Below are positions 27,198 through 36,089 of a stretch of 64,000 nucleotides of DNA, in pieces. The notes beneath the pieces were generated by a model. That model worked only from the letters and a program-made list of their open reading frames with translations. It was not told where the DNA came from and made no database searches. Source of the DNA: Carnobacterium_A sp047553015 (GTDB lineage Bacteria; Bacillota; Bacilli; Lactobacillales; Carnobacteriaceae); the NCBI RefSeq assembly GCF_047553015.1, contig NZ_CP180212.1, positions 1,550,001 to 1,614,000 of the forward strand, written 5' to 3'. The translations under genes were made by a program, and so were the position numbers. Positions within the stretch are counted from its first letter, which is position 1, and every line of letters begins with the position of its first letter.

Positions 27198-27211
27198 TGT
27201 TAGCGTTTCCT
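27198..27211. promoter_or_regulatory. cre-like site upstream of the glycogen operon
   Basis: TGTTAGCGTTTCCT agrees with the CcpA consensus TGWAARCGYTWNCW at 13 of 14 positions. It is about 180 bases upstream of the glgB start, which fits catabolite control. The promoter itself was not clear in the 27022-27283 gap. Confidence 0.6.
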
Positions 27212-27283
27212 TTTTATGAAATTAGTTTATTTCTATTTAGTTTTATGAGAGTTTTTTCATTTATTTTCTTTTCTTTTAAAAAA

Positions 27284-27336
27284 AATACGATTCTTGTATT
27301 TGTGAATAGATTATCCACTTCTACAAGAATCGTATT
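27284..27336 (-). terminator. Terminator of the NCS2-fdrA operon
   Basis: AATACGATTCTTGTA and TACAAGAATCGTATT are perfect reverse complements (15 bp) around a 23-base loop, followed by T-rich sequence on the minus strand. It lies about 30 bases after the allG stop codon. Confidence 0.82.
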
Positions 27337-27368
27337 ATTTTAGTCCGTTCAATCAGTTTTATCTCTTA

Positions 27369-28796
27369 TTAATGAATCGCTTCTTCCAATGCTTTAATAG
27401 CTTTTTCGAAAGCTTCAAATGGAGGGTTCGTAATTCCTGCACCAATCATGCCAACGCCTGGGTCTTTATGCGCAATAGCTGTATTAATAATTGGAAGTTT
27501 TCCAGTTGCAATCACTTTTCTTACATCAATTCCTGTTGGAACACCCATAAAGTCTAAGACTGGAATAGTCACATTAGGATTTTCTGTTGTTGTAATTTCT
27601 AACATTTCTTTTGAGTAACCCATCGCTTCTTCAACCGTTCCACCAACTAGAGGAACAATTGCAGGAGCTGTTGCCATAGCAAAGCCACCAATTCCATACG
27701 TTTCTGTGATAGCACTATCGCCAATATCTAAGCCAGAATCTTCTGGTTTATAACCAGCAAACATCGGTCCAATAACTTTTTGAGAAGGTCCTGTAAACCA
27801 AGTATTGCCTTTCATACCACTAACACGGATACCAAACTCAACTCCGTTACGAGCCATTGTTGTGACAATTGTGCTGTTCTCGATACCATGTGCTGCATCT
27901 AGTGCACACTTACATAAAACCATCCATGTAGGACCAGAGAAATAGTCACTACTTGCTACAAAATCAAAAACTTCAATTTTTTCTTTTAATGAATAATCTG
28001 TTTTCACAATATAAGGTGTTAAAGCTTGGATTAATAAAGTCGTTCCAGCAACGTTTCTGTTGTGGCACTCGTCTCCCATGTGCAATGCTGAAGAAAGAAG
28101 TAGACGTAAATCAATTCCTTCTGGACATAACTTCATTGCGTCACGTAATACTGGTCCAAAAACATCTCTCATCCAAACTAAGCGATCGATAACACTTTGA
28201 TCATTAGCACCAAAACGTAAGATTTTAGACAACTGTTCACTTAGATTAGTAAAAGCTAAGTTTCCGTAAGTTTTATTTTCAACAATATGCATAAACATTG
28301 AAGCAGACGTTACGCCAGCCATAGAGCCTACACATTGGTGCTCATGACATGGTGAGAATGTAATTTTGCCGGATGCGGCAACTTCTTCTGCTTCAACTAA
28401 ATCTGCAGCTAAGCCTTCAAAAACGATTGCGCCAGTGACAGCACCTTTCATCGGTCCACTCATTTTTTCCCATGTTATTGGAGGTCCTGCATGTAAAATA
28501 GTTGTTTTTGTCATACCAGGAACACAATTAATCGCTTGGTCGTAACCAATTAGAACAGGTTGTGATTTTATAATTCTTTCGACTGCTTCCTTATTTGCTG
28601 CTTCTATTTTAGCTTGTTTTTCTTCAGAATTCAGACTATCCAATAAAGCTAGTAACTCTACGTTCCCTCTTGCAGGTGGTGTCCATTCTAATTGAGTTGC
28701 AACAGCACCTTGTTTTTTAATGTCTTCAGAAATAAAATCAATTCCTACATTAATAACGTTGATTTCACTATTAAATAATTCTCCTATTTTGTTCAT
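27369..28796 (-). CDS. allG: DUF1116 protein, oxamate carbamoyltransferase subunit AllG (YlbE)-like
   Basis: 475 residues of the DUF1116 family: LNSEEKQAKIEAANKEAVER, PVLIGYDQAINCVPGMTKTT, FSPCHEHQCVGSMAGVTSAS, GDECHNRNVAGT and MARNGVEFGIRVSGM are family-like blocks rich in conserved His, Cys and Asn. In Escherichia coli the neighbours fdrA-ylbE-ylbF have been assigned as subunits of the carbamoyltransferase that splits oxalurate to oxamate and carbamoyl phosphate. Its ATG overlaps the fdrA stop (ATGA), so the subunits are coupled. The substrate here is an inference from that assignment. Confidence 0.85.
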   Translation of the reverse strand: MNKIGELFNSEINVINVGIDFISEDIKKQGAVATQLEWTPPARGNVELLALLDSLNSEEKQAKIEAANKEAVERIIKSQPVLIGYDQAINCVPGMTKTTILHAGPPITWEKMSGPMKGAVTGAIVFEGLAADLVEAEEVAASGKITFSPCHEHQCVGSMAGVTSASMFMHIVENKTYGNLAFTNLSEQLSKILRFGANDQSVIDRLVWMRDVFGPVLRDAMKLCPEGIDLRLLLSSALHMGDECHNRNVAGTTLLIQALTPYIVKTDYSLKEKIEVFDFVASSDYFSGPTWMVLCKCALDAAHGIENSTIVTTMARNGVEFGIRVSGMKGNTWFTGPSQKVIGPMFAGYKPEDSGLDIGDSAITETYGIGGFAMATAPAIVPLVGGTVEEAMGYSKEMLEITTTENPNVTIPVLDFMGVPTGIDVRKVIATGKLPIINTAIAHKDPGVGMIGAGITNPPFEAFEKAIKALEEAIH

Positions 28797-30343
28797 TTAG
28801 AGTCTCCTTTCAAAACAAATTCTCTAGCTAACAAGCCAGTATTTTGACTGCTACTTGAAATGGTCACTCCTGCGTCCATTAATTTTTGTGTTTGTTCTTG
28901 GATATCTTGTACATCTAATTCTGTTCCTAAAACATAGCCTAGGATTTCTAAATGACGGCCATCCTTTTCAGCTTGTTCTTTAGCTTCTTTAATTGCTGGA
29001 AGCATCACGCCAACAGGATCTTCGTGTGAACCATAGCCTAAAACAAAATCCATTGCAATAACAGCTACTTCAGGATCAGCTGCTTCTTTTAAGAAACGAT
29101 CGATACGTGTTGACGGATCAATCATTGGGTGAGGTTTACCACTAGTAAACTCATCAGAACCAAAATCGATAAACGTATGCTCTTGACTTTTATTGTTGTC
29201 GACTAATTTGAATTCAGGATTTGTTTGAATATTGCTATAAACGTTATCTAGTTTTTCCATTGCTGCATACATTGCTTCATCACAAAGTGTGCCACCACAG
29301 AATAGACCGCGAATGTATTTTTGCTCATCTGATAGCTTTGCTCTAACTTCTTCTACTAATGGAATATTTAATGGATGCGTATCCAACTCTTCTTCTTTCG
29401 CTCCAGCTAAGATAACCGCTTTGATTGCTGCTTCTTTTGAGCGTTTAGCATAGTGACCGCCTGCTTTAGTGACCGCTTCTTCATCGCCACCTAAGAAATA
29501 AACAACAACTGGTTTCTTACTGTTTTTAACAGCTTCTAACACTTTTATTTCTACTGATTTTGCTGGTGGTTTTGAAATTAACATAATGACTTTTGTCTCT
29601 TCGTCTTCTTCTAATGCTGCGAGGCCATCTAACATCATGATTCCACCAATCGCTTCACTTAAATCGCGACCACCTGTTCCAATCAATTGAGAAATACCAT
29701 AGCCAAATTCATGTATCCGAACACTCAATTCTTGTGCACCCGTTCCAGAAGCTGCTACAATTCCAATAGTGCCTTTACGAACTTTATTCGCAAAACACAA
29801 TCCAATATTATTGATAATCGCTGTACCACAATCTGGTCCCATCATCAATAAACCTTTTTCATGTGCACTTTTCTTTAATGCTAGTTCTTCTTCAATACTC
29901 ACATTATCGCTAAACAACATAACATGTAGGTCTTTATCTAATGCTTCTTGTGCTTCTCTTGCTGCAAATGAGCCATTAACTGAAATGATCGCTACATTGG
30001 ACTCTTCTATCTCTTGAGACGCTTGATTGATAGATTTATAAACCGTTGCACCTTTTTGAGGTTTTTTCACTTTAGTTGTAAACAATAAATCAATTTCTTC
30101 AAATATTGTATCGACTGCATCAGGATTATCTGTTTCAATAGTAATCATTAAATCACCTGTACCAGCTGCTTCTATTTCTTTTGAACCCATTCCAACATTG
30201 CGAATGACTTCTTTATTCATATCCGTACCCATACCGATCATCGCTTGTTTCACATCTTCAATTAAATTAGCTCTCGTTGATAAAGACATCAAAGATACGG
30301 AATCAAAATACGTATTCTTTTTAATTTTTGCTTGTATTGTCAT
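28793..30343 (-). CDS. fdrA: FdrA/AllF protein (acyl-CoA synthetase-like fold)
   Basis: 516 residues. The family resembles the succinyl-CoA ligase alpha subunit: a CoA-binding-like fold (IISVNGSFAAREAQEALDKD, MMGPDCGTAIINNIGLCFAN, IGIVAASGTGAQELSVRI, LIGTGGRDLSEAIGG) and a C-terminal ligase-like half (IRGLFCGGTLCDEAMYAAM; MDFVLGYGSHEDP). By family knowledge FdrA/AllF works with AllG and AllH in anaerobic ureide breakdown. AGGAGG precedes the ATG, which overlaps the preceding allH gene by 23 bases, and the stop overlaps allG by 4. This is tight co-translation typical of a complex. Confidence 0.9.
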   Translation of the reverse strand: MTIQAKIKKNTYFDSVSLMSLSTRANLIEDVKQAMIGMGTDMNKEVIRNVGMGSKEIEAAGTGDLMITIETDNPDAVDTIFEEIDLLFTTKVKKPQKGATVYKSINQASQEIEESNVAIISVNGSFAAREAQEALDKDLHVMLFSDNVSIEEELALKKSAHEKGLLMMGPDCGTAIINNIGLCFANKVRKGTIGIVAASGTGAQELSVRIHEFGYGISQLIGTGGRDLSEAIGGIMMLDGLAALEEDEETKVIMLISKPPAKSVEIKVLEAVKNSKKPVVVYFLGGDEEAVTKAGGHYAKRSKEAAIKAVILAGAKEEELDTHPLNIPLVEEVRAKLSDEQKYIRGLFCGGTLCDEAMYAAMEKLDNVYSNIQTNPEFKLVDNNKSQEHTFIDFGSDEFTSGKPHPMIDPSTRIDRFLKEAADPEVAVIAMDFVLGYGSHEDPVGVMLPAIKEAKEQAEKDGRHLEILGYVLGTELDVQDIQEQTQKLMDAGVTISSSSQNTGLLAREFVLKGDSK

Positions 30344-31232
30344 TTTGCTCCTCCTGTTTTAAAAGTAATGTTAGTCCGTTCAAAATACCCCAGGCCATCT
30401 CAGTTCCTGAGGATGATCCTATTTTCATAACGTTGGCCAAAGCTAGTTTGACTTGTTCGTCGTTTTCTTTTGCATTTAATGTTTCTATAAAAAGTGCTAT
30501 CGTCTCTCTCGTTTGACCACTAGCTGCGTATTTTATCGCACTATAGCTAATAATATTTGTGTGACTCTTAGCTTCTTTTACGATTTGTTCACTCCATTTT
30601 TCTCGATTAAAGAAAGTCGTGTTACTAGTAGAAAAAGCAAGCAGCAGTCCAACTAAGAAGTCATCTCCTGAAGGCGTTAAGCCTTGTCCCAATCCAATTA
30701 ACTTTTTTGCACATTGAATTGTTTCTTCTATAGTACCGCTCGTATTTTTTTGAAAACTTTCTATCAAGTTTGTTGTTCGTTCTGTCAGCATGCGAGTCAT
30801 TTCTTTATCAAAAGCCGTTAACGTACTTTTTTCTTTTCTTAACCATTTTGCATTACCATTACTGGTAATCTCTTGCATAGCTAGAGAGATATTCTTACCT
30901 AAGTGTTGATGATGCAATGAAAAATCGATTAATTGACATTCCCATATCGATGCCGTTGTTAGATCAATAGCTAAATATCCAGTAATCTCGACAGTAGTAA
31001 ACGATAGAAAACCTTGGGTATTTGCCTTAATTTGACACTCATTAAAGTCAAGTATATCTATTACTAAAGTAGCAGGAGCGTTATCAATTTGATTGCATGC
31101 AAGTGTGAACAAGTCATTTTCTATTAGAATATTGATTGTCCGTTCAAAAACACTATGAACCGTGAAAACTGTTTTTGAGCGCATTTTTTCTTTGAACTGC
31201 TTATCAATAGACAGTGCGTTAACTTGCTTCAT
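30321..31232 (-). CDS. allH: DUF2877 protein, oxamate carbamoyltransferase subunit AllH (YlbF)-like
   Basis: 303 residues from the ATG at 31232, preceded by GGAGGAG; a GTG at 31247 would lie before that site. The DUF2877 hallmark LIGLGQGLTPSGDDFLVGLL is present at about residues 187-206, and a C-terminal SSGTEMAWGILNGL block is conserved in the family. It is partnered with FdrA and the DUF1116 protein in the same operon, as in Escherichia coli, though the gene order differs (H-F-G here). The role in the enzyme complex is not clear from sequence. Confidence 0.85.
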   Translation of the reverse strand: MKQVNALSIDKQFKEKMRSKTVFTVHSVFERTINILIENDLFTLACNQIDNAPATLVIDILDFNECQIKANTQGFLSFTTVEITGYLAIDLTTASIWECQLIDFSLHHQHLGKNISLAMQEITSNGNAKWLRKEKSTLTAFDKEMTRMLTERTTNLIESFQKNTSGTIEETIQCAKKLIGLGQGLTPSGDDFLVGLLLAFSTSNTTFFNREKWSEQIVKEAKSHTNIISYSAIKYAASGQTRETIALFIETLNAKENDEQVKLALANVMKIGSSSGTEMAWGILNGLTLLLKQEEQNDNTSKN

Positions 31233-31267
31233 TTTTTGCTCCTCCACTCTAGTCTATTGCCTCTGAC

Positions 31268-32380
31268 TTATTTTTTGTTTTGTTTAAACTCTGCTAACAA
31301 ACGATCGGCTTCTGCTGATTGTCCTAACACTCTTAAGCTATTTGCTTTATGGAACAAATAATCATAACGGTCTGGATCATTAGCTAATAAGTGTTCCATT
31401 TCTTTTATCGCTTCTTCGTGTCTTCCCAATTCTCTTAGGTAATTAGATTTATGGTATCTAAAGAAGAAGTTTGTCGGATCTTGTTCAATTGCTTCATCAT
31501 AAACAGCTACTGCTTCATCTGCCTTTTTTTGCTCTCTTAAAGCATTAGCAATATAGAAATAAAATTCAGGATTTCCTGTACCACTATGAAGAGCCTCTTC
31601 AAAGACAGCTAACCCTTCGTCATAACGATTCAGTAACGTTAATGTGTAGCCTTTTAGATAGTTATACGTTAAATCAGCTGTTGGATTCTCTGATTGGTCT
31701 ATTTCTTTTAACGCTTCTTCGTATTTATTGTTAGAAATCAATTTCATAATTGCTGTCAGTTCTTCTTCATCTGCTTTATTTTCACGATTCAATAAAGCTA
31801 GAATTGTCTCTTGATTTTTTTCAGTAGCCCAATCAATCGCTGTTTTATCATCGTGATCTTTTGTTGTAGCATCTGCCCCATTAGCCATCAATAGTTTTAT
31901 AATTAATGAATACAAAACGCCACCATCTCCAAGTACAACCGCTTCTTGTAGACCTGTCCAACCTAAATCGTTGATGTGGTTTACTGGTACACCAGCTTTA
32001 ATTGCGACATCTACTGCTTTCAAGAAACCTTTTTCACTACTCGGCAATAAAGCTGTTCCGCCAAATCGGTTGACTAAGTTGACATCTGCTTCATAATGCG
32101 TACCTGCTTCTAGAATTTCATGAAAGCCATTAGCTGCTGCACAGATAAAGGGGGTTAGCATCATGTTATCTCGTAAGTTAACATCCGCTCCTGCTTCCAT
32201 CAATAGTTTAGCTAATTCAATGTTATTTTGTTGTGTTGCAGACATTAGCGGACTTCTTCCTCTTTCATCTTGAAAGTTTACATCTACTTCATCTGTCAAT
32301 AGTCTTTTCACTTCGCTCGTGTTTCCTAGCTCTGTTTGATTCATCAATTCTTCATTTTTACTTCTGCTCACTTTTGACAC
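31268..32380 (-). CDS. Ankyrin-repeat/TPR fusion protein
   Basis: 370 residues without a signal peptide. Residues about 15-205 hold ankyrin repeats (RGRSPLMSATQQNNIELAKL, LMEAGADVNLRD, LTPFICAAANGFHEIL, GWTGLQEAVVLGDG, LMANGADATTKD, DKTAIDWATEKN). Residues about 220-370 hold tetratricopeptide repeats (NYLKGYTLTLLNRYDEGLAVFEEAL; YFYIANALREQKKADEAVAVYDEAI; FRYHKSNYLRELGRHEEAIK; YLFHKANSLRVLGQSAEADRL). Both are protein-binding scaffolds, so a scaffold or regulatory role for the neighbouring complex or permease is plausible but unproven. It is the second gene of the operon, 30 bases after the permease gene and 36 bases before allH. Confidence 0.88.
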   Translation of the reverse strand: MSKVSRSKNEELMNQTELGNTSEVKRLLTDEVDVNFQDERGRSPLMSATQQNNIELAKLLMEAGADVNLRDNMMLTPFICAAANGFHEILEAGTHYEADVNLVNRFGGTALLPSSEKGFLKAVDVAIKAGVPVNHINDLGWTGLQEAVVLGDGGVLYSLIIKLLMANGADATTKDHDDKTAIDWATEKNQETILALLNRENKADEEELTAIMKLISNNKYEEALKEIDQSENPTADLTYNYLKGYTLTLLNRYDEGLAVFEEALHSGTGNPEFYFYIANALREQKKADEAVAVYDEAIEQDPTNFFFRYHKSNYLRELGRHEEAIKEMEHLLANDPDRYDYLFHKANSLRVLGQSAEADRLLAEFKQNKK

Positions 32381-32410
32381 CCCTTTACCTCTTTAGTTTA
32401 TTTCTATTTA

Positions 32411-33961
32411 CTAAGCTGTTTGATCTGGTATAGCTGTTGTTGATTCTTCATCTTCTACTGTATCTTTTTTATCTGCAAAATGTTTGTATACGAATAATGC
32501 AGCGATTAAAAGATACCCGATTGTAATACCAAATTGTTGATTCAAACCTACAGATACTGAGTGAATAACGCCAGTATAAGTCAACGCTGCTGAAACTAAT
32601 GCTGTAATGATACCCGCAATTGATTTGCTTCTAACAGAGAAGACAACTAGACAACCCCATAAGATAGAGCTTAATGGTGCTCCACTACCTAAAGCAATCA
32701 ATCCTCTGTGGTAAACACCAGCATCCGTAAAGGCTTCTAAACCAACACCTGCTGCATTTGTTCCTGCTGCTGTTAAGGTATTATTTACTAATGTTAACGC
32801 CCAGTTTGCAATCCAGGGGAATAAACAGACAAAGACTGCTGCCATTTCTGCTTTTGGTGTTTCGTTTACAGCTTGAACCGCTACAACGATACCAACGTAG
32901 AAAAGAATTGGGAATACAGCACTTAATGGGATAATACCAAGTAAAATACCACCTAATCCGAATAATGAAATGATAAACATCGTGAAACCAGTTACTAATG
33001 TGTACCCAATACCAGCACCAATTGATTTCCAACCTGGATGACCGATATAAACTGTTGTTGGGAATGGGTTTCCAAAGAAACAACCAACAATTGAAGAGAA
33101 TCCGTTTGCTAACATAATGTTTCTAACGTTAAAGTCATCACCAGCTGCTGCTGCAGACTCGATATTTTCTAATGTAAAGATGAAGTTTGTTACACCTAAT
33201 GGAATAGCTGAAACTAAGAACAATGCTGCTGGTGGAATACCTTCAAACAATTCTTTTACTTGTAGAATTGGATAAGAAAAACCAAGTGTATCTGCTCCTG
33301 CAACGACTGCTGCAAAGTCCATTTGTCCAAATGCCCAAGCTAAGATTGTCCCTACTGCTAAAATTAAGAAACCAGTCGGAATTTTAGGGAAAATAGGTTT
33401 TTTACCAAACCAGTTGATGAAGATAATAGCTAAGACAACAAAAGCAACATAAGGTGCTTCAAATGACTGTAAAATTGGGTTCATTGCTAAAAGAAGTAAG
33501 CCTAAACCTGCTAGACATGAAAGCAATACGCTACGGGGAATAATTCTTCGTAACCAATCTCCTATAAAAGCACCTGATAATTCAATCAACGCTTCCAAGA
33601 AACACCAGCCTAAAGCAACTTTCCATGCATACTCCCAATCACCTGTTTCTCTAGCTATTGGCATAATAACTAAGAAAACAACTAAGAAAATAGAAGGTGC
33701 ACTAGGACCTGAAGGTAAAGCCGTTACATCTGTACGACCTGTTTTCTTCATTAAATTTTTACCTGCGTACCAATAGAAGAAACCTGCTAAAAATAATGCT
33801 AATCCAAAACCTGGCGCAATTCTTCTATAGACAAATTCTGCTGGCATACCTACCGCAAAAATTAACAAACCTGACATAGTAAAGAAATTTGTTAAATTAT
33901 TTGCTAGTAGTCCGAAATACGCACCCCAGTCACCTTTTTTCCAACCTAGTAATTCACTCAT
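32411..33961 (-). CDS. NCS2-family permease (xanthine/uracil family)
   Basis: 516 residues with about 12-14 membrane segments and an acidic C-terminal tail. GLLANNLTNFFTMSGLLIF, TDVTALPSGPSAPSIF, LSCLAGLGLLLLAM and FGNPFPTTVYIGHPGWKSIG are typical of the AzgA-like side of the NCS2 family. Known members take up purines or pyrimidines with protons or sodium. As first gene of the operon with the FdrA-type complex, and divergent from a PucR regulator, it probably imports the pathway's nitrogenous substrate, such as a purine, ureide or oxalurate-like compound. The substrate is inferred only. GGAGG precedes the ATG. Confidence 0.88.
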   Translation of the reverse strand: MSELLGWKKGDWGAYFGLLANNLTNFFTMSGLLIFAVGMPAEFVYRRIAPGFGLALFLAGFFYWYAGKNLMKKTGRTDVTALPSGPSAPSIFLVVFLVIMPIARETGDWEYAWKVALGWCFLEALIELSGAFIGDWLRRIIPRSVLLSCLAGLGLLLLAMNPILQSFEAPYVAFVVLAIIFINWFGKKPIFPKIPTGFLILAVGTILAWAFGQMDFAAVVAGADTLGFSYPILQVKELFEGIPPAALFLVSAIPLGVTNFIFTLENIESAAAAGDDFNVRNIMLANGFSSIVGCFFGNPFPTTVYIGHPGWKSIGAGIGYTLVTGFTMFIISLFGLGGILLGIIPLSAVFPILFYVGIVVAVQAVNETPKAEMAAVFVCLFPWIANWALTLVNNTLTAAGTNAAGVGLEAFTDAGVYHRGLIALGSGAPLSSILWGCLVVFSVRSKSIAGIITALVSAALTYTGVIHSVSVGLNQQFGITIGYLLIAALFVYKHFADKKDTVEDEESTTAIPDQTA

Positions 33962-34128
33962 TTTGTTACCTCCTAGTATTTTTTAGTTGATCGTCCGCTT
34001 TTTATAATTTATGATGGCTTTTAGTTCTTTTCACTCGGCTTCTCAACTACATTCTTAGTATAAGTAATGAGAGCCTTTTCAACACTGGTCATTCTATACT
34101 AAAATAGCGATATATATTAGATGTTATG

Positions 34129-34183
34129 TACTATAAAAAAGATAGTGCTATTTTTTATTGAATGGTATACTATTTTTATAGTA
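34129..34183. promoter_or_regulatory. Inverted repeat in the pucR-permease intergenic region
   Basis: TACTATAAAAA (34129-34139) and TTTTTATAGTA (34173-34183) are perfect reverse complements, enclosing a second small palindrome (AAAAAAGATAG, tg, CTATTTTTT-like). A TATACT -10-like box lies inside. The position between divergent genes suggests an operator, perhaps for PucR. Confidence 0.5.
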
Positions 34184-34228
34184 AACGGTATCATTCTTAT
34201 TACTATTTAAATAAAAGGAGAATACATT

Positions 34229-35902
34229 ATGTTAACAGTTAATGATTTTTTACAATTAGCACCATTTAAAGAGTTTGAAGTTGTTTCCGGATTTAAGGGA
34301 CTAGACAATAACATTACGAGTGTGAATATTATGGATAATCCGGACGCGTTAGACTGGTTTTCCCCTGGAGAAATGTTGGTTACATCCGGTTATTTTTTTA
34401 AAAACGATAAAGCCATGCAAGATACGGTTGTCAATCAATTGAAAGCCATCAATTGTCCCGCTCTTATTATTAAACCTAGGCGTTACCTTGGGGATATCCC
34501 AGAAAATATGAAGCTGCTATCTAATGAGTTAAATATTCCCATTATTGAAATGCCGTATGGAATTGCTTTTTCTAAAGTTATGATGCGTGTGATGGAGGAA
34601 TTATCTGGAGAACACGATGGTATAAATAAACAGTCTTTAGATATCCACAATGAATTTTTCCAGTTGTCTTTACACGGTGGTGGAATAAAAAAAATTTCTA
34701 CTGCTCTATCAAATATGATGGGGGCTTCTGTTTTCTTATGTGACCAGAATTGGCGTTTGCTTAGTCCTTCTTCACCAGAAGAACTAGCTAATGAAGAAGG
34801 CTTTCTTTCTCAACAATTTTTTGATAGTCTTCCTCCTGAATTTGAAAATGTTCAAAAACCCTTAGTACGTAATTTTTCATTTTGTGAAGAATCTGTTTGT
34901 TGTATTGTAACACCTGTTTTTTTTAATAACACCCATTTCGGTTTTATTGTTGTCTGGAAAATCAGACAGACTTTAACTGATCGTCATTTTACAGCCTTAG
35001 AAAACGGAAGCATGGCATTTGCCCTTGAACGTATTCAAATAAGGGAGCTTGAACGGACTCGAAATCGTATTCGACAAGATTTTTTTGATGAACTGTTAGC
35101 TGGTAAAATCACTTCGACTACTTCTTTGACAAACCTAGCTGACTTACATGGTATTAACTTATCCTTGTGGTACACAGCTTATGTTCTAAAAGTAGATTTT
35201 CAAAATTCTTTTTCTCTTGACTTATTAGAAGCTGCTCATCAAGAAGAAGAAAAAATGAAAACTATCCTTCAAGCTATCGTGAAAAAAACGAAAAAGAATC
35301 AAAAAATATTTTTAGTCTTCAATCGAAAAAAACAAATCATTCTTTTAGTTGGGACTTCTCCTAAGAGTGCAATCGAGGATAAATCTATTTTAAAAACAGA
35401 AATCGAAGAATTAATCGATTCAATTGAAATGAGTTTTCCTGACTGCTCTCTTTATTGTGGTATTGGCAGACTTACCAAGCAACTAATGGATATCAATCTT
35501 AGTTTCTATGAAGCACAAGAAGCCCTACGATTAACTCAAACAAAAGCAATCAAAAGAAAAGTCTATCATTTTGATGATTTCACTGTTCATCATTTTTTGA
35601 AAGATAATGTTAGTAAAAAAGAAATGCAAAAATTATTCTCTTATACACTAGGAGATCTATACGAACACGATCAAAAATTCCAAAGTGACTTAATTGAAAC
35701 TCTTGAATGCTGGATTTTTAATCAACTAAATATTGCAGAAACCGCAAGGCAACTCTATATTCATCGCAACAGTTTACTTTATCGAATTGAAAAGATACAG
35801 CGTATTTTGCTTCTTGATCTCAAAGATTCAGATGAGTTATTAAAAATTCAATTGGCTCTAAAAATTTACCATATGTTGTATCAAAAAGATTACGAACAGT
35901 AG
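34229..35902 (+). CDS. PucR-family transcriptional regulator
   Basis: 557 residues. The N-terminal PucR domain (about 1-125) begins LTVNDFLQLAPFKEFEVVSG and includes WFSPGEMLVTSGYFF. A central GAF/CdaR-like region follows, and the C-terminal helix-turn-helix (about 490-550) reads LECWIFNQLNIAETARQLYI then HRNSLLYRIEKIQ. By family knowledge PucR-type proteins respond to purine catabolites and activate purine or ureide degradation genes. The gene is divergent from the NCS2-fdrA operon, with an inverted repeat between them, so it is the probable activator. AAGGAG precedes the ATG. Confidence 0.92.
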   Translation: MLTVNDFLQLAPFKEFEVVSGFKGLDNNITSVNIMDNPDALDWFSPGEMLVTSGYFFKNDKAMQDTVVNQLKAINCPALIIKPRRYLGDIPENMKLLSNELNIPIIEMPYGIAFSKVMMRVMEELSGEHDGINKQSLDIHNEFFQLSLHGGGIKKISTALSNMMGASVFLCDQNWRLLSPSSPEELANEEGFLSQQFFDSLPPEFENVQKPLVRNFSFCEESVCCIVTPVFFNNTHFGFIVVWKIRQTLTDRHFTALENGSMAFALERIQIRELERTRNRIRQDFFDELLAGKITSTTSLTNLADLHGINLSLWYTAYVLKVDFQNSFSLDLLEAAHQEEEKMKTILQAIVKKTKKNQKIFLVFNRKKQIILLVGTSPKSAIEDKSILKTEIEELIDSIEMSFPDCSLYCGIGRLTKQLMDINLSFYEAQEALRLTQTKAIKRKVYHFDDFTVHHFLKDNVSKKEMQKLFSYTLGDLYEHDQKFQSDLIETLECWIFNQLNIAETARQLYIHRNSLLYRIEKIQRILLLDLKDSDELLKIQLALKIYHMLYQKDYEQ

Positions 35903-36089
35903 CTAAACTATTCTTAACGCTCTCTATTCTTATGAAAGAATTAAGCTCTTTAAGTGTACATATTCGCTATAAGAGTGGTAAAATACTTGTATATCATCTA
36001 AATTCTTTTTTGTTACTAAGTTGCTAAAAAGTTTTTTTCGTTTTATTTTATATAGAAGAATCGATTCATTCAGAAGGAGGTGAATATAG

